DNA of 64,000 nucleotides from Zooshikella sp050749885. Its GTDB lineage: Bacteria > Pseudomonadota > Gammaproteobacteria > Pseudomonadales > Zooshikellaceae. This document shows positions 42,973 through 52,642 of the stretch, in pieces. The stretch spans positions 62,001-126,000 of the forward strand of contig NZ_JBOIUB010000003.1 in NCBI RefSeq assembly GCF_050749885.1, written 5' to 3'. The translations under genes were made by a program, and so were the position numbers. Below the pieces are notes generated by a model. That model saw only the letters and a program-made list of their open reading frames with translations, was not told the DNA's origin and ran no database searches. Each line of letters begins with the position of its first letter. Positions within the stretch are counted from its first letter, which is position 1.

Positions 42973-43974
42973 TTAAACCACTTCAGGCAACGTATTTCGG
43001 TAGTTCAAGACATGCCGTAACATAAACCTCCCTGAAGAAGTATCCCAAGGAGTGAATCGAGCTAACTGATAACAATCAGCCTCTGGAGAAGAAACGCCCC
43101 ACGCGGTGGAAACAGCGCACTCATAGCCTAGTTTTTTTACAATATTAACATGTGTCGTTTGATAATCCTTGCCAGGTTTACCATTCGGGTAAGCAAATAC
43201 TCGCAAAGGCTCACCAAGAATACTTTCTAAATAAGCTTTGTTATTCGCAATTTCTTGCTCAGCCTCAGCCTCAGAGAGTCGGGCTAGTATTGGATGACTA
43301 CAGGTATGACCACCAATATCCATTCCCTGTTGCTTCATATGACACAGCTGATCGACAGTCATCATCAAATTATCTGATGCTTCTACTTTCGCCTGCTGAA
43401 GCACATACTCTACTTTTTCAGCACGCTCAGCATGAGGCAGGTAGATTAATTGACTTAACAAATAGTTCGCAGTGCGCTCTTTATTTTCTTTGGTATCAAT
43501 GGCAAGCGGACGCTCAGTTATTTCCTTAAGTATTAACTCATTTAAAGGAGACTGAAAAACAGCTTCAAGCACCTTATCATTCCACATACAACCGCCATTT
43601 AAAAAATCTGAGGCAATAAAAAATGTTGCAGGTAACTGCCAGTTATTCAGAATAGGTAATGCTACTTCACAGTTATCGGCATACCCATCGTCAAAAGTAA
43701 TACAAACAGCACGTGGTGGTAGCGAATTACTTTTTAATAACTGAGCAGCATCGGCTAGAGGCAATACATTAAAGTACTTAGCCATTAGCTCCATTTGCTG
43801 ATCAAAAAGTTGTGCATCAACTTCTAAACCTATGCGATTATAGGGTTCAGGATGCACTCGGTGATAAATAAGGATTGCGAGTTTACTCTGTTGATCTGTC
43901 CGTGAAAGCCATGTTCCTAATGTTTTTAAACCGTGCATAACCATCAGACGAAACTTCCCAGCCAGATAATTCAT
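42973..43974 (-). CDS. Polysaccharide deacetylase, NodB type
   Basis: A 333-residue carbohydrate esterase-4 protein. The NodB metal/catalytic signature CITFDDGYADNCEVALPIL lies near 93-111 and DIGGHTCSHPILARLS (H-x3-H metal ligands) near 215-230. KLAILIYHRVHPEP near 29-42 is typical for this group. There is no strong signal peptide, though MVMHGLKTLGTWL may contact the membrane. It would remove N- or O-acyl groups from the polysaccharide. It is third in a minus-strand operon after the O-ligase (25-base gap). Confidence 0.9.
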   Translation of the reverse strand: MNYLAGKFRLMVMHGLKTLGTWLSRTDQQSKLAILIYHRVHPEPYNRIGLEVDAQLFDQQMELMAKYFNVLPLADAAQLLKSNSLPPRAVCITFDDGYADNCEVALPILNNWQLPATFFIASDFLNGGCMWNDKVLEAVFQSPLNELILKEITERPLAIDTKENKERTANYLLSQLIYLPHAERAEKVEYVLQQAKVEASDNLMMTVDQLCHMKQQGMDIGGHTCSHPILARLSEAEAEQEIANNKAYLESILGEPLRVFAYPNGKPGKDYQTTHVNIVKKLGYECAVSTAWGVSSPEADCYQLARFTPWDTSSGRFMLRHVLNYRNTLPEVV

Positions 43975-43999
43975 TAAATGTTAAATTATTTTACATAAT

Positions 44000-45313
44000 T
44001 TATTGCTCCCAGCGCCATTTTACCTTTGTTGAGCCTGTTGGTTCATTTTGTTTTACAACTTCATCTTTAACTGTTTTGGGTTCAGCTAAAGTTTGTTCAA
44101 CACAAACACGCGTTAAAACAAGTAATGCAACCATATGATAAGGCAAATCAAAGTATGCTAACCCTAAAAAGGCGCCACCCGTAGCATATGCTACTAAACC
44201 TACCTGCAACATCCGCGCCAAATTTAGTGCCCATACCAGATCTTCTCGATCCTTTGTATTTTTAATAATCCAACTACCCGTTCGCCAAGCTAAAAAGAAC
44301 AACAATAGGAATATAAACAGTCCAATAAATCCTTGTTCTCCCATTACCTCAAAATAAATACTGTGCGCATCAAACACCCGTGTTGGATCTGAGTAAACCG
44401 CAAAAACTTCTTCCTTCCATGGTCCATAACCTCCCGCCGTAATGCGGTCTTTTGCCAAATTAAACGCCATTGTCCAAGCACTGATTCGACCTAACGCAGA
44501 CTCATCTTGTTCATATGACTGGATTGTTGACATTCGCTCAAAATATTTACCTGGCATAGCCATTAAAATCACAGCCATCGCAAGCACGGCAGCCAGACCT
44601 ATTGGCAGTTTATTTGGACTTTTTAACCAAAAGAAAAACATCATTGCCAAAGCGCCCAAAAAGGCACCACGGGAATACGTTGTAATAATAGATACACCAA
44701 TGAGCAGCATCGCCCCCAACAAAGCACGCTTGATCCACTTATTATCAACGGTCATTTGCATGTAACGAAACATGGGCAAAACCATTAGCAAGGCCAGCCC
44801 CAATTCATTATTTCCCTCAAAATAAGAACCAGGAGGTCCCCATACTCGGAAATTTAAACCACTGAGAATCGAAAATACTCCACCCTTAATACCAAAGAAA
44901 CCCACTGAAAGCGCAATAACCCAAACCAGCGTCTTAATACGCTCTTGGTTATTAATCAAAATTAACGTTAACATTGTAAAAAACTGTATTTTTATGACAC
45001 GGATATATTCAATTTTTGCGTCTTCAGGATAAAGGGCAAAAAACGTTGTAATCGACATCCAAATAATAAAAATAATTAACGTAACAGTAACAGGTGTCAC
45101 TGGAAATTTTTTCGTTTCTTTGGAAGTAACAAAAGAAATGACCGTTAATACGGCTATCAGCATGGCATATGGAAAGCTATAACTAAACCCCCAGCTTAAC
45201 CGGTGAGGGTTCATATAACTAATCCATGACCAAAAATACACGCCAATATGAGGATTCATCAGAATTTTTGGAATCCCCACAAGCACAATTAATAGAACAA
45301 GTATATCACGCAT
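44000..45313 (-). CDS. O-antigen ligase/polymerase-type protein, XrtA system-associated (TIGR03097 type)
   Basis: A 437-residue polytopic protein with about eleven membrane segments. The opening (MRDILVLLIVLVGIPKILMN then PHIGVYFWSWISYMNPHRLSWG) matches the putative O-glycosylation ligase group tied to exosortase A loci. A large periplasmic loop with the conserved HSIYFEVMGEQGFIGL lies near 320-340. It could join glycan to an acceptor or polymerise the repeat unit; sequence cannot decide. It lies second in a three-gene minus-strand operon, 53 bases after the ATP-grasp gene. Confidence 0.92.
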   Translation of the reverse strand: MRDILVLLIVLVGIPKILMNPHIGVYFWSWISYMNPHRLSWGFSYSFPYAMLIAVLTVISFVTSKETKKFPVTPVTVTLIIFIIWMSITTFFALYPEDAKIEYIRVIKIQFFTMLTLILINNQERIKTLVWVIALSVGFFGIKGGVFSILSGLNFRVWGPPGSYFEGNNELGLALLMVLPMFRYMQMTVDNKWIKRALLGAMLLIGVSIITTYSRGAFLGALAMMFFFWLKSPNKLPIGLAAVLAMAVILMAMPGKYFERMSTIQSYEQDESALGRISAWTMAFNLAKDRITAGGYGPWKEEVFAVYSDPTRVFDAHSIYFEVMGEQGFIGLFIFLLLFFLAWRTGSWIIKNTKDREDLVWALNLARMLQVGLVAYATGGAFLGLAYFDLPYHMVALLVLTRVCVEQTLAEPKTVKDEVVKQNEPTGSTKVKWRWEQ

Positions 45314-45366
45314 TTTGCCTGTGTTTTCCTTAGCTGTGGCAGTCGTCCTGCAAAAACCTTAACCAC

Positions 45367-46497
45367 TCAGTGGAGATGAAAACCAATTCTTTTTTCCAAA
45401 TGATGCTTACACATATAGTCATATAATGTTGTACTTAATAGACCACGACTTGCTGTTGCCTGCCAATGCAAATCAAACAGTGAGTTCGCCTCTATGACAA
45501 CAGGTCCTTTATCCGTCAATGCTACATCCCATGCCAAAACTCCATTGAAATGAACACATCGTGACGCTCGATGCACAAGAGATAAAGTCTCTTGCCAATC
45601 AGGTAATTGAAAACCTTCAACAGCCAGCCCACTACTCTCATGAATGGCTTGTGGTTGTGCAATACCATTATGACGAACCGAGCCATGTTGCAAGCGCCCT
45701 GTTGCTAGCTCTATTGCTGCCGACATATTACCTAATGATGTGTTATCCGCAACCTGATCCGCTGATGCAAGACGCATCATCGCTGCATGAATACAAACAT
45801 CTTCATCATAGCTGCTGATTATTCTTGCCGTGTGTAAAACATTGGGAGCAAATTTTGCCAATGCTTGGTGTGGGTTAAGTCGCTCTTCTATCAAATACGT
45901 ATCTAAATGGGGTTGAGCCTGAAAATGCGCAAGTATCTCAGGTAAAGATATCTCTCCCTGTGGTAACTTCTGCCAGCGCCCAGGTTCTATCTTTTCCCCT
46001 AAACTTAAAACCCCTACACCTCGAGTGCCCGCTACTGGCTTTATAAAAAGATTATCCAAGTCTCGTTGCATTAACCATTTTTCGAACTGCTGTGGTGTTC
46101 TTAGTAATTGTCCATCATCACTCAATCCTTTAGGACCATAGGTTCCATACACACGCGCAACAGGAATCTGTGAAGCATGCAAATAATGAGAAAAGATCAG
46201 TTTATTCTCTGTCAGGAATTTATAGTGCTCAGGAGAAACCGGTGCAACCCATCGCCAGCGCTCATGACATCCCATATACGTCAGTTTTTCAGCCCAACTG
46301 ACTTCGGGTCTAAACAGGCCATACAAATAGTAGTCATCAGCGGTAATACCATTCGCAAACATTAACTTGCATTGCTGCCACCAATGTTGATACCACTTGC
46401 CGCCCACAAGTGAGTGCTTTTGTTTATGCACATTAACATCATGCACAGCTTGTCGAAGCAAAGACAGTGACCGAGAAACGAATTTAATAATTATCAC
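45367..46497 (-). CDS. Sugar-transfer-associated ATP-grasp protein
   Basis: A 376-residue protein matching the ATPgrasp_ST type. An N-terminal variable part (about 1-90) is followed by an ATP-grasp core with LDNLFIKPVAGTRGVGVLSLG (near 170, the ATP-lysine and glycine loop) and GVLAWDVALTDKGPVVIEAN (near 315, the Mg-binding acidic region). Such proteins are found with sugar transferases in capsule and exopolysaccharide loci. Presumably it attaches an amino acid or similar carboxylate to the glycan. First in a three-gene minus-strand operon. Confidence 0.88.
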   Translation of the reverse strand: MIIIKFVSRSLSLLRQAVHDVNVHKQKHSLVGGKWYQHWWQQCKLMFANGITADDYYLYGLFRPEVSWAEKLTYMGCHERWRWVAPVSPEHYKFLTENKLIFSHYLHASQIPVARVYGTYGPKGLSDDGQLLRTPQQFEKWLMQRDLDNLFIKPVAGTRGVGVLSLGEKIEPGRWQKLPQGEISLPEILAHFQAQPHLDTYLIEERLNPHQALAKFAPNVLHTARIISSYDEDVCIHAAMMRLASADQVADNTSLGNMSAAIELATGRLQHGSVRHNGIAQPQAIHESSGLAVEGFQLPDWQETLSLVHRASRCVHFNGVLAWDVALTDKGPVVIEANSLFDLHWQATASRGLLSTTLYDYMCKHHLEKRIGFHLH

Positions 46498-47264
46498 ACT
46501 CTACTCCACTATCCATTACCTGATCACCTTCATTCCACACGTTTTAATAGCAAATCGTCACAATTGCTGCACGCTATTCAAATAAAAACTTTTCGTGAAG
46601 CGGTATAAACCAAAACGAATAGTTTGTAATACCACTATGTTGAAGGAAGAAGAATATAGCTTATATCTTCCTTAAAAAGGCAACGTTAAGTGTTATTACC
46701 TTCACAAAATCAACGAAAGCTCTGTTTTTGTGAGATCCTGACAGTATGGCAACTAATGACATATTCACCCTGGCATAAACAAATATAATGCAGGGTAAAA
46801 GGTTTCGCGAATAGGTTATGAGAGGTTGTGTACAAAGGTATGGGCACCTCTAAATAACCTGCTAGTATAAGGTATCTTTATATACTTATAACGTCGTGTA
46901 TCATAATGGCAATATGAAGTTTTTGAGACAAATAAAGTTGTCACAAAAATACGTCCAGCTTCTTGCCAAGGAAAACTATGAGAAACCGCCACTAGAGCAG
47001 GCTGAGAACAAACTGTTATAATTGCAACAACATCATACTGAACGAGCTTAGCTACCTGCCAAATAAGCAACAATACAGCTCAGCTATAGTGACACACCTC
47101 ACAACAAATAGCAGGACTACACTTAAGGGAATAACAAAAAACCCCTTTTTATTCATATAATGCGCTGCTTTTCTCCAACGACATAGGCGATGACCGCCCA
47201 AATTGAGCGTCAAATTTATACGCTTAACAATAGGTTGTAGATTTTTTAGAGGACCATTAGCTAG
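46498..47264. other. Long divergent gap with an inverted repeat
   Basis: No credible gene was found. An 8-bp stem, AAGGAAGA (46643-46650) with TCTTCCTT (46666-46673), encloses a nearly self-complementary loop. A minus-strand open frame at 46816-47073 has no ribosome site and no recognisable protein features and is not annotated. The gap separates the ATP-grasp operon from the flippase and should contain both promoters. Confidence 0.4.
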
Positions 47265-48743
47265 ATGGATGCTTCCACGGTTAGTAAACGAATGTTTTCA
47301 GGGGCAGTTTGGATGGTTTGCCTCAAGCTAAGTGTGCGTGCAATAGGCTTAGTCAGTACTGTAGTCCTTGCACGTTTATTGGTACCCGCAGACTTTGGTC
47401 TGGTTGCCCTCGCTATGAGCTTTTACGCCATTTTGGATGTACTAACGACATTCAACTTTGATATGGCGCTTATTCAAAACCAGAAAGCTTCTCGAGATGA
47501 CTATAATTCAGCTTGGACCATGAACCTGCTGATGACGATCGGGATCGCAATCATCTTATTCTCCAGCATGTCTTATGTTTCGGATTTATTTAACGAACCG
47601 AGACTTATGTATGTTTTTCCTATGATGGCGATCATGTCTTTTCTCGAAGGACTCACGAATATTGGCGTTGTTGATTTTCGGAAGGAACTTGAGCTCCGCA
47701 AAGAATTCAAATACGAAGTGAGTAAGAAAATCTTAGCGTTTATTGTCACTGTTAGCGCAGCAATTTATTTTCGATCGTATTGGGCATTATTAACAGGCAT
47801 GGTTGTTGGCAAGCTTGGAGGCACAATCCTTAGCTATATAATGCATCCCTTTCGACCCAAACTCAGCTTAAAAGGTGCTTCAGCACTACTGCATTTTTCA
47901 AAATGGCTATTAATGAACAATGTCTTATTTTTTGTTAACACTCGTCTTATGAATCTCATCATTGGTACCTATTACCCTTCTAAAGTGCTAGGTCATGTTT
48001 CTGTTATTAAAGATATCGCAGAAATGACCACTGCAGAGCTGGTTTGGCCTATTCAACGTGCTCTTTTTCCTGGGTACTCCAAACTGACCAACAATCCAAC
48101 AGCACTAATGAATAACTTTTTAGGAAGCCTGTCTGTTATTTCATTTGTGGGTGTTCCACTGGCAGTGATGATTGCATTTTTCAATGAATATGTAGTTTAT
48201 ATTATTCTTGGTGATCAATGGCTTGAAGCAGCCTGGATGCTGCGGATTATGTGTTTAGCTGGAGCCTTTAATCTGATCGGCGCGGCAACAGCATCAGTAT
48301 TTTTTGCGACAGGGCGTCCCAAAATAGTCTCAATGATTGCACTATTTTTAGCCACGATTCGGCTTCCTGTATTCTTCTATTTTATTGCTAATAAAGAACT
48401 GGAAGCAGCGCTGTACACGTTACTGGTTACATCAGCATTACGAACATGTGTTAGTTTGATCACGATTAGCAGAATACATGCTATTCCACTATTGCAAATG
48501 TTAGCGCCAATTGGACGAACCTTTCTCGCGGCCTCTATTACAATGTTTGCTATAGTAACACTCACTCATTGGGTTCCATTAAAAGAACAGCTCCTTCTTG
48601 ACTTAATCAGTGTCATTGGCATGGGATTGTTATGTTCTGTTATTTATTTAATTATGCACTACTTGTTTTGGTCTATTTTTTCCAAGCCAAAAGGTGCAGA
48701 AACCATCATCCTGAATTTTGTTAAAAGTAAATTAAACCGCTAG
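47265..48743 (+). CDS. Wzx-type oligosaccharide flippase
   Basis: A 492-residue polytopic membrane protein of the MATE/MVF-like polysaccharide exporter group, with about 14 membrane helices. The N-terminal ARLLVPADFGLVALAMSFY and SRDDYNSAWTMN are typical of lipopolysaccharide/exopolysaccharide flippases. It would move undecaprenyl-linked repeat units across the inner membrane, working with the O-ligase-type protein at 44000-45313. It begins a plus-strand unit with the acyltransferase and deacetylase downstream. The upstream AGAGGA is about 14 bases from the ATG, somewhat far. Confidence 0.92.
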   Translation: MDASTVSKRMFSGAVWMVCLKLSVRAIGLVSTVVLARLLVPADFGLVALAMSFYAILDVLTTFNFDMALIQNQKASRDDYNSAWTMNLLMTIGIAIILFSSMSYVSDLFNEPRLMYVFPMMAIMSFLEGLTNIGVVDFRKELELRKEFKYEVSKKILAFIVTVSAAIYFRSYWALLTGMVVGKLGGTILSYIMHPFRPKLSLKGASALLHFSKWLLMNNVLFFVNTRLMNLIIGTYYPSKVLGHVSVIKDIAEMTTAELVWPIQRALFPGYSKLTNNPTALMNNFLGSLSVISFVGVPLAVMIAFFNEYVVYIILGDQWLEAAWMLRIMCLAGAFNLIGAATASVFFATGRPKIVSMIALFLATIRLPVFFYFIANKELEAALYTLLVTSALRTCVSLITISRIHAIPLLQMLAPIGRTFLAASITMFAIVTLTHWVPLKEQLLLDLISVIGMGLLCSVIYLIMHYLFWSIFSKPKGAETIILNFVKSKLNR

Positions 48744-48756
48744 CAATGGACCTGAC

Positions 48757-50457
48757 ATGGATCTTAAACACGCATCGGCTCAACATGCCTGGCAGCTTAT
48801 CAATGACCCAGAATTTTTCCAGCAGTGGCAAAATCTTTACACACTTAATGACTATGCAACACCTTACCAAGCACCTGAATACATTAAGCTATGGTACCAA
48901 CACTATGCCCATAGCTATACGCCACTGATCGTATATCAGTATGAACATAATCAATTACAAGCCATAATATGCCTTGCTATCCGAAATCAGCATATTGTAG
49001 CGGCTGGTAGTCATCAAGCAGAATACCAAAGCTGGCTTTGCCAAGAACAAGGTGCTACAGATTTTTTTCAAAAATTATTGGATTTACTCGATCACTATTA
49101 TGCTGAGCATGCTTTACACCTTAAATATTTACCTGCTGAGCTAGTGACTGATCAACTTCAACGTATCGCAGATAAAGATCGAATACAGCTTACGTCACAC
49201 CAGCGACCATTAAATACATTAGACCCTGCAACCATAGCCCAATCGTTAAAAAAGAAAAGTAACAAAAGTCGTATAAATCGTCTGAAAAGACAAGGTGATT
49301 TACATTTTGCACGAGTAACAGTACCAGAAGCGCAAGTCGCTTTGCTCAAACAAATGATCCCTCTATATGACTTTCGCCAAGGAGCTATAAACCAAAGTTT
49401 TCCTTTTCTTGATGATCATACCAAGCATAACTTTCACCAAGCGCTTTGCCAACACCACAGCCACTTATTGCATTTGACTGGACTATGGATTAACAATGAG
49501 TTAGTTGCCGCTCACCTTGGCTTTATCCACAATAAAAAAGTTCATTTGGCTATTTTTTGTTATTCACCTTTTTACAGCACACACTCCCCAGGTAAAATCC
49601 ACTTATTAATGCTATGTGAATTATTGGCACAGGAAGGTGTAACCTGCTTTGACTTAACACCAGGTGGAGATCCATGGAAAAACCGCTTTGCAACCACATT
49701 CGATACGATTTACGAGCTCTATCGTTATCGAAATCAGCGGGACAAACCAATTGCTGCCTGTCTGGATAAAGGCCTTGGCCACATAAAACAAGGACTTGCC
49801 CACTTCAATATTACACCTGACCAGGCAAAAGAAACGATCAATAAAATTCGCCGTGCTGCATCTCCAGACATCATTAGCAAGATCAAACAGCATTTACTGC
49901 AAGATACTGAACTGCGTATTTATCAATTAACAGAAGATACTGCGGAAGAACTGACCGAAGCGCCTTTTAAAACCAATAACCTTGATGACTTACTAAAATA
50001 TGTACCTTGCTATAGCTGGCAAGACCGCCACCGCTTTACAAGAGAGGCCTTACAACGGATAGACCAAGGAGAAATTCCTTATACGTATGCTGATCAATCT
50101 ACTTTACTGTCTTATGCTTGGTTAATTCCAAATGCTAAACAAGCATTTTTTAATGAAGTACAGCAGGGTATGTCTTTCCCCCCCCAATCAGCCGTTCTAT
50201 ATGATTCTTATACTCACCCTCCTGCTCGAGGACAAGGGCTACATCAATTAAGTATGCAACAGCGTATTCATGATGCATTCACTATTCATCAAGCTAAACA
50301 GTTATTCATTGTTGTTACTGCGACGAATAATGTCTCTCGACATGTGATTGAAAAATACGGATTTGAGTATATTGGCTCACTGTATTATCACCGTCGTTTT
50401 AGAAAAGAAGAAAAAACTAACCGTTTACCGAGCATTTACCATCCACAACCGGTGTAA
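48757..50457 (+). CDS. BioF2-like acyltransferase fused to a GNAT domain
   Basis: A 566-residue protein. The N-terminal part (about 1-370) is a BioF2/CelD-like double-GNAT domain with SNKSRINRLKRQGDLHFARV near 165 and FDLTPGGDPWKNRFATTFDT near 295. The C-terminal GNAT domain from about 380 contains TLLSYAWLIPNAKQAFF, SAVLYDSYTHPPARGQGLHQ and VSRHVIEKYGFEYIGS. This C-terminal module resembles the one fused to the ATP-grasp enzyme at 37384-39222. Two acyl-transfer domains in one chain suggest successive modifications. It starts 13 bases after the flippase stop. No strong ribosome site is seen. Confidence 0.8.
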   Translation: MDLKHASAQHAWQLINDPEFFQQWQNLYTLNDYATPYQAPEYIKLWYQHYAHSYTPLIVYQYEHNQLQAIICLAIRNQHIVAAGSHQAEYQSWLCQEQGATDFFQKLLDLLDHYYAEHALHLKYLPAELVTDQLQRIADKDRIQLTSHQRPLNTLDPATIAQSLKKKSNKSRINRLKRQGDLHFARVTVPEAQVALLKQMIPLYDFRQGAINQSFPFLDDHTKHNFHQALCQHHSHLLHLTGLWINNELVAAHLGFIHNKKVHLAIFCYSPFYSTHSPGKIHLLMLCELLAQEGVTCFDLTPGGDPWKNRFATTFDTIYELYRYRNQRDKPIAACLDKGLGHIKQGLAHFNITPDQAKETINKIRRAASPDIISKIKQHLLQDTELRIYQLTEDTAEELTEAPFKTNNLDDLLKYVPCYSWQDRHRFTREALQRIDQGEIPYTYADQSTLLSYAWLIPNAKQAFFNEVQQGMSFPPQSAVLYDSYTHPPARGQGLHQLSMQQRIHDAFTIHQAKQLFIVVTATNNVSRHVIEKYGFEYIGSLYYHRRFRKEEKTNRLPSIYHPQPV

Positions 50458-50464
50458 CACAATT

Positions 50465-51550
50465 ATGTTTAAAGTCTTCCTGTTACGTGTCATCAGGGGA
50501 TTTGGCGTTTTTAAACTATTAAAGCCTCTAAATCGTAATAAGCTATTAATACTTTGTTACCATGCCTACGAATTAAAAGATGAAAGCCAGGCATTTCCTA
50601 AGCTATTTATTAAAGCGGAAACATTCCAAAAACGGCTCGCCGCACTGAAAAAAGCGGGTTATAACGTATTACCGCTGAGTACAGGTGTTGACCTGTTAAA
50701 GCGTAATCAGTTACATGGTTACAATGCAGTCATTACCATTGATGATGGGTTTCATAGCGTGGCTGATGTGGGTATTCCCATACTCAATCAATTCAATATG
50801 CCTGCCACCATTTACCTCACAACCTATTACCAACAAAAACAAACCCCCATTTTTTCACTTGCCGTCCAATACATGTTTTGGCAAGCAGAAGATCGAACCC
50901 CTGCCTTATCCGAGCTCGAACCCTTCAGTCAGCAGCTTAGTCATGCAGCACATTTTGATAGACAACAATTGATGTGGGCATTGATTGAGCTTGGGGAAGA
51001 TCATTTATCACAACAGGAACGGGAGCTGCTAGCCCAAAAAATTGCGAAAGCATTAGCCATCGACTATGAAGCGATCACCCAAGAAAAACTGTTTACTGTA
51101 ATGAATGATCAACAAATTCAATCAAGTTTTTCACCCAACATTGACATTCAGCTTCATACCCATCGTCATCAGCTACCCATTGATCAACAGCTCACCACCC
51201 GGGAAATTCTGGAAAACCGTTACGCTTTGGAACAACTCTTACCAAAAGCCTATGACCATTTTTGCTATCCCAGCGGTTTTTGGCATAAACAACATTGGCC
51301 TTGGTTACGCGCGGCGAAAGTCCAATCAGCAACCACTTGTGAAGCCGGGCTGAATCGGTCTGACACTCCACTTATGGCATTAAAAAGAATCTTAGATGGC
51401 GAATACATTAGCCAGGTTGAGTTTGAAGCAGAACTCTATGGCTTTGGTGAGTTATATCGTTATTTCAAACACTTTGCCATAAAAATAAAGCACTATATTG
51501 AGCAAGTTCGTCACCGAGAAGAATCTCTGTCTGCAAGGCGTGGTAAATAA
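50465..51550 (+). CDS. Polysaccharide deacetylase family protein
   Basis: About 361 residues from the ATG at 50465 (MFKVFLLRVIRG), seven bases after the upstream stop; a longer frame from 50348 would overlap the preceding gene and is less likely. The NodB core reads AVITIDDGFHSVADVGIPIL near 90-110, with TIDDGF instead of the usual TFDDGY. The metal region is IQLHTHRHQLP near 225. The KLLILCYHAYE start is typical of the group. A large insertion between these motifs (about 130-215) is charged and helical. Activity may be altered by the Phe-to-Ile change. Confidence 0.85.
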   Translation: MFKVFLLRVIRGFGVFKLLKPLNRNKLLILCYHAYELKDESQAFPKLFIKAETFQKRLAALKKAGYNVLPLSTGVDLLKRNQLHGYNAVITIDDGFHSVADVGIPILNQFNMPATIYLTTYYQQKQTPIFSLAVQYMFWQAEDRTPALSELEPFSQQLSHAAHFDRQQLMWALIELGEDHLSQQERELLAQKIAKALAIDYEAITQEKLFTVMNDQQIQSSFSPNIDIQLHTHRHQLPIDQQLTTREILENRYALEQLLPKAYDHFCYPSGFWHKQHWPWLRAAKVQSATTCEAGLNRSDTPLMALKRILDGEYISQVEFEAELYGFGELYRYFKHFAIKIKHYIEQVRHREESLSARRGK

Positions 51551-51584
51551 TAAACGACATAACACTACTTTTTTAGCGAAGCAC

Positions 51585-51626
51585 AAACCAGTACGTGATA
51601 GAACGTAATATTGTATTGGTTTTTCG
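51585..51626 (+). terminator. Probable terminator after the deacetylase
   Basis: AAACCAGTAC (51585-51594) pairs with GTATTGGTTT (51613-51622) with one G-T pair and an 18-base loop, followed by TTTTCGC. It lies 35 bases after the stop at 51550 and before cbpA. Confidence 0.55.
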
Positions 51627-51682
51627 CTATAGATAAGCACTTTTAGGACAAATTCAAATACAGTTAGGCATAGGCAATAGCC

Positions 51683-52642
51683 ATGGAGTTTAAAGATTAC
51701 TATAAAATCCTCGGTGTTAAAGACAATGCAGCGACCGATGAGATAAAAAAAGCCTATCGAAAATTAGCTCGAAAATATCATCCCGATGTGAGTAAAGAAG
51801 ATAATGCTGAAAACCGCTTTAAAGAGATAGGTGAAGCTTATGAGGTGCTAAAAGACCCTGAAAAACGCGCTGAATATGATCAACTAAAACAACTCGGTGC
51901 CAGAGGACGTGATGGCTCATTTCAGCCACCACCAGGTTGGCAGTCTGCCAGTCACTTCCATGAAGCATTTGATGGTGACAGTCAGTTCAGTGATTTTTTT
52001 GAAGCTATTTTTGGTCAGCATGGCAGTGCCCGAAGACACTATTCCTCACAAGGATTTCAACAAACCATAAAAATGCGCGGAGATGATATTCATCACCGTA
52101 TCGGATTATTTTTGGAGGAAGCTTATAAAGGTTGTCAACGCACCTTGCAGTTTCAAGCTCCTGAAGCTGATAATCAAGGGCTTATTACACATCGTACAAA
52201 AACGTTAAATGTTAAAATTCCTGCTGGAGTGACTCAAGGCCAACATATACGCCTAAAAGGCCAGGGAGCTTCAGGTATTGGCGGAGGTCCAAACGGTGAC
52301 TTGTTCTTGGAAATAGAACTTGCTCCCCATCCATTATTTCATGCTGAGGGCAAGGATATTTTCCTGAATGTACCAGTCACTCCCTGGGAAGCAGCACTGG
52401 GCAGCGCTATTACCATTCCCACATTAGGAGGCAAAGTTTCACTTAAAATTCCTGCAGGTGCTCAATCAGGACAACGATTCAGATTAAAAGGACGCGGCTT
52501 ACCTGGCACCCCTCCTGGAGACCACTATGCTATTTTACAATTAGCTCAGCCAGCACATCACAGTGACAAAGCCAAAGCCCTTTATCAACAACTTGCACAG
52601 GAAGAGTCCCACTTTAACCCTCGACAAAAACTGGGAGTTTAA
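51683..52642 (+). CDS. cbpA: Curved DNA-binding protein, DnaJ-type co-chaperone
   Basis: A 319-residue class B J-protein. The J domain (about 1-68) has the HPD motif in ARKYHPDVSKED. A short Gly/Phe region follows, then two beta-barrel substrate domains (LNVKIPAGVTQGQHIRLKGQG and VSLKIPAGAQSGQRFRLKGRG) and a dimerisation end. No DnaJ zinc-finger is present, which with the length separates it from DnaJ. CbpA works with DnaK and binds curved DNA. It is followed at once by its regulator CbpM. The pair is not specific to the polysaccharide locus. Confidence 0.95.
   Translation: MEFKDYYKILGVKDNAATDEIKKAYRKLARKYHPDVSKEDNAENRFKEIGEAYEVLKDPEKRAEYDQLKQLGARGRDGSFQPPPGWQSASHFHEAFDGDSQFSDFFEAIFGQHGSARRHYSSQGFQQTIKMRGDDIHHRIGLFLEEAYKGCQRTLQFQAPEADNQGLITHRTKTLNVKIPAGVTQGQHIRLKGQGASGIGGGPNGDLFLEIELAPHPLFHAEGKDIFLNVPVTPWEAALGSAITIPTLGGKVSLKIPAGAQSGQRFRLKGRGLPGTPPGDHYAILQLAQPAHHSDKAKALYQQLAQEESHFNPRQKLGV

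Noticed and set aside
46816..47073. 85-codon minus-strand open frame in the long divergent gap
   Set aside because: No ribosome site, no domain-like pattern, and irregular composition; most likely chance in a noncoding stretch.
50348..50464. N-terminal extension of the second deacetylase
   Set aside because: It would overlap the upstream acyltransferase gene by 110 bases and its residues do not resemble the family's usual start; ATG 50465 fits the family opening.
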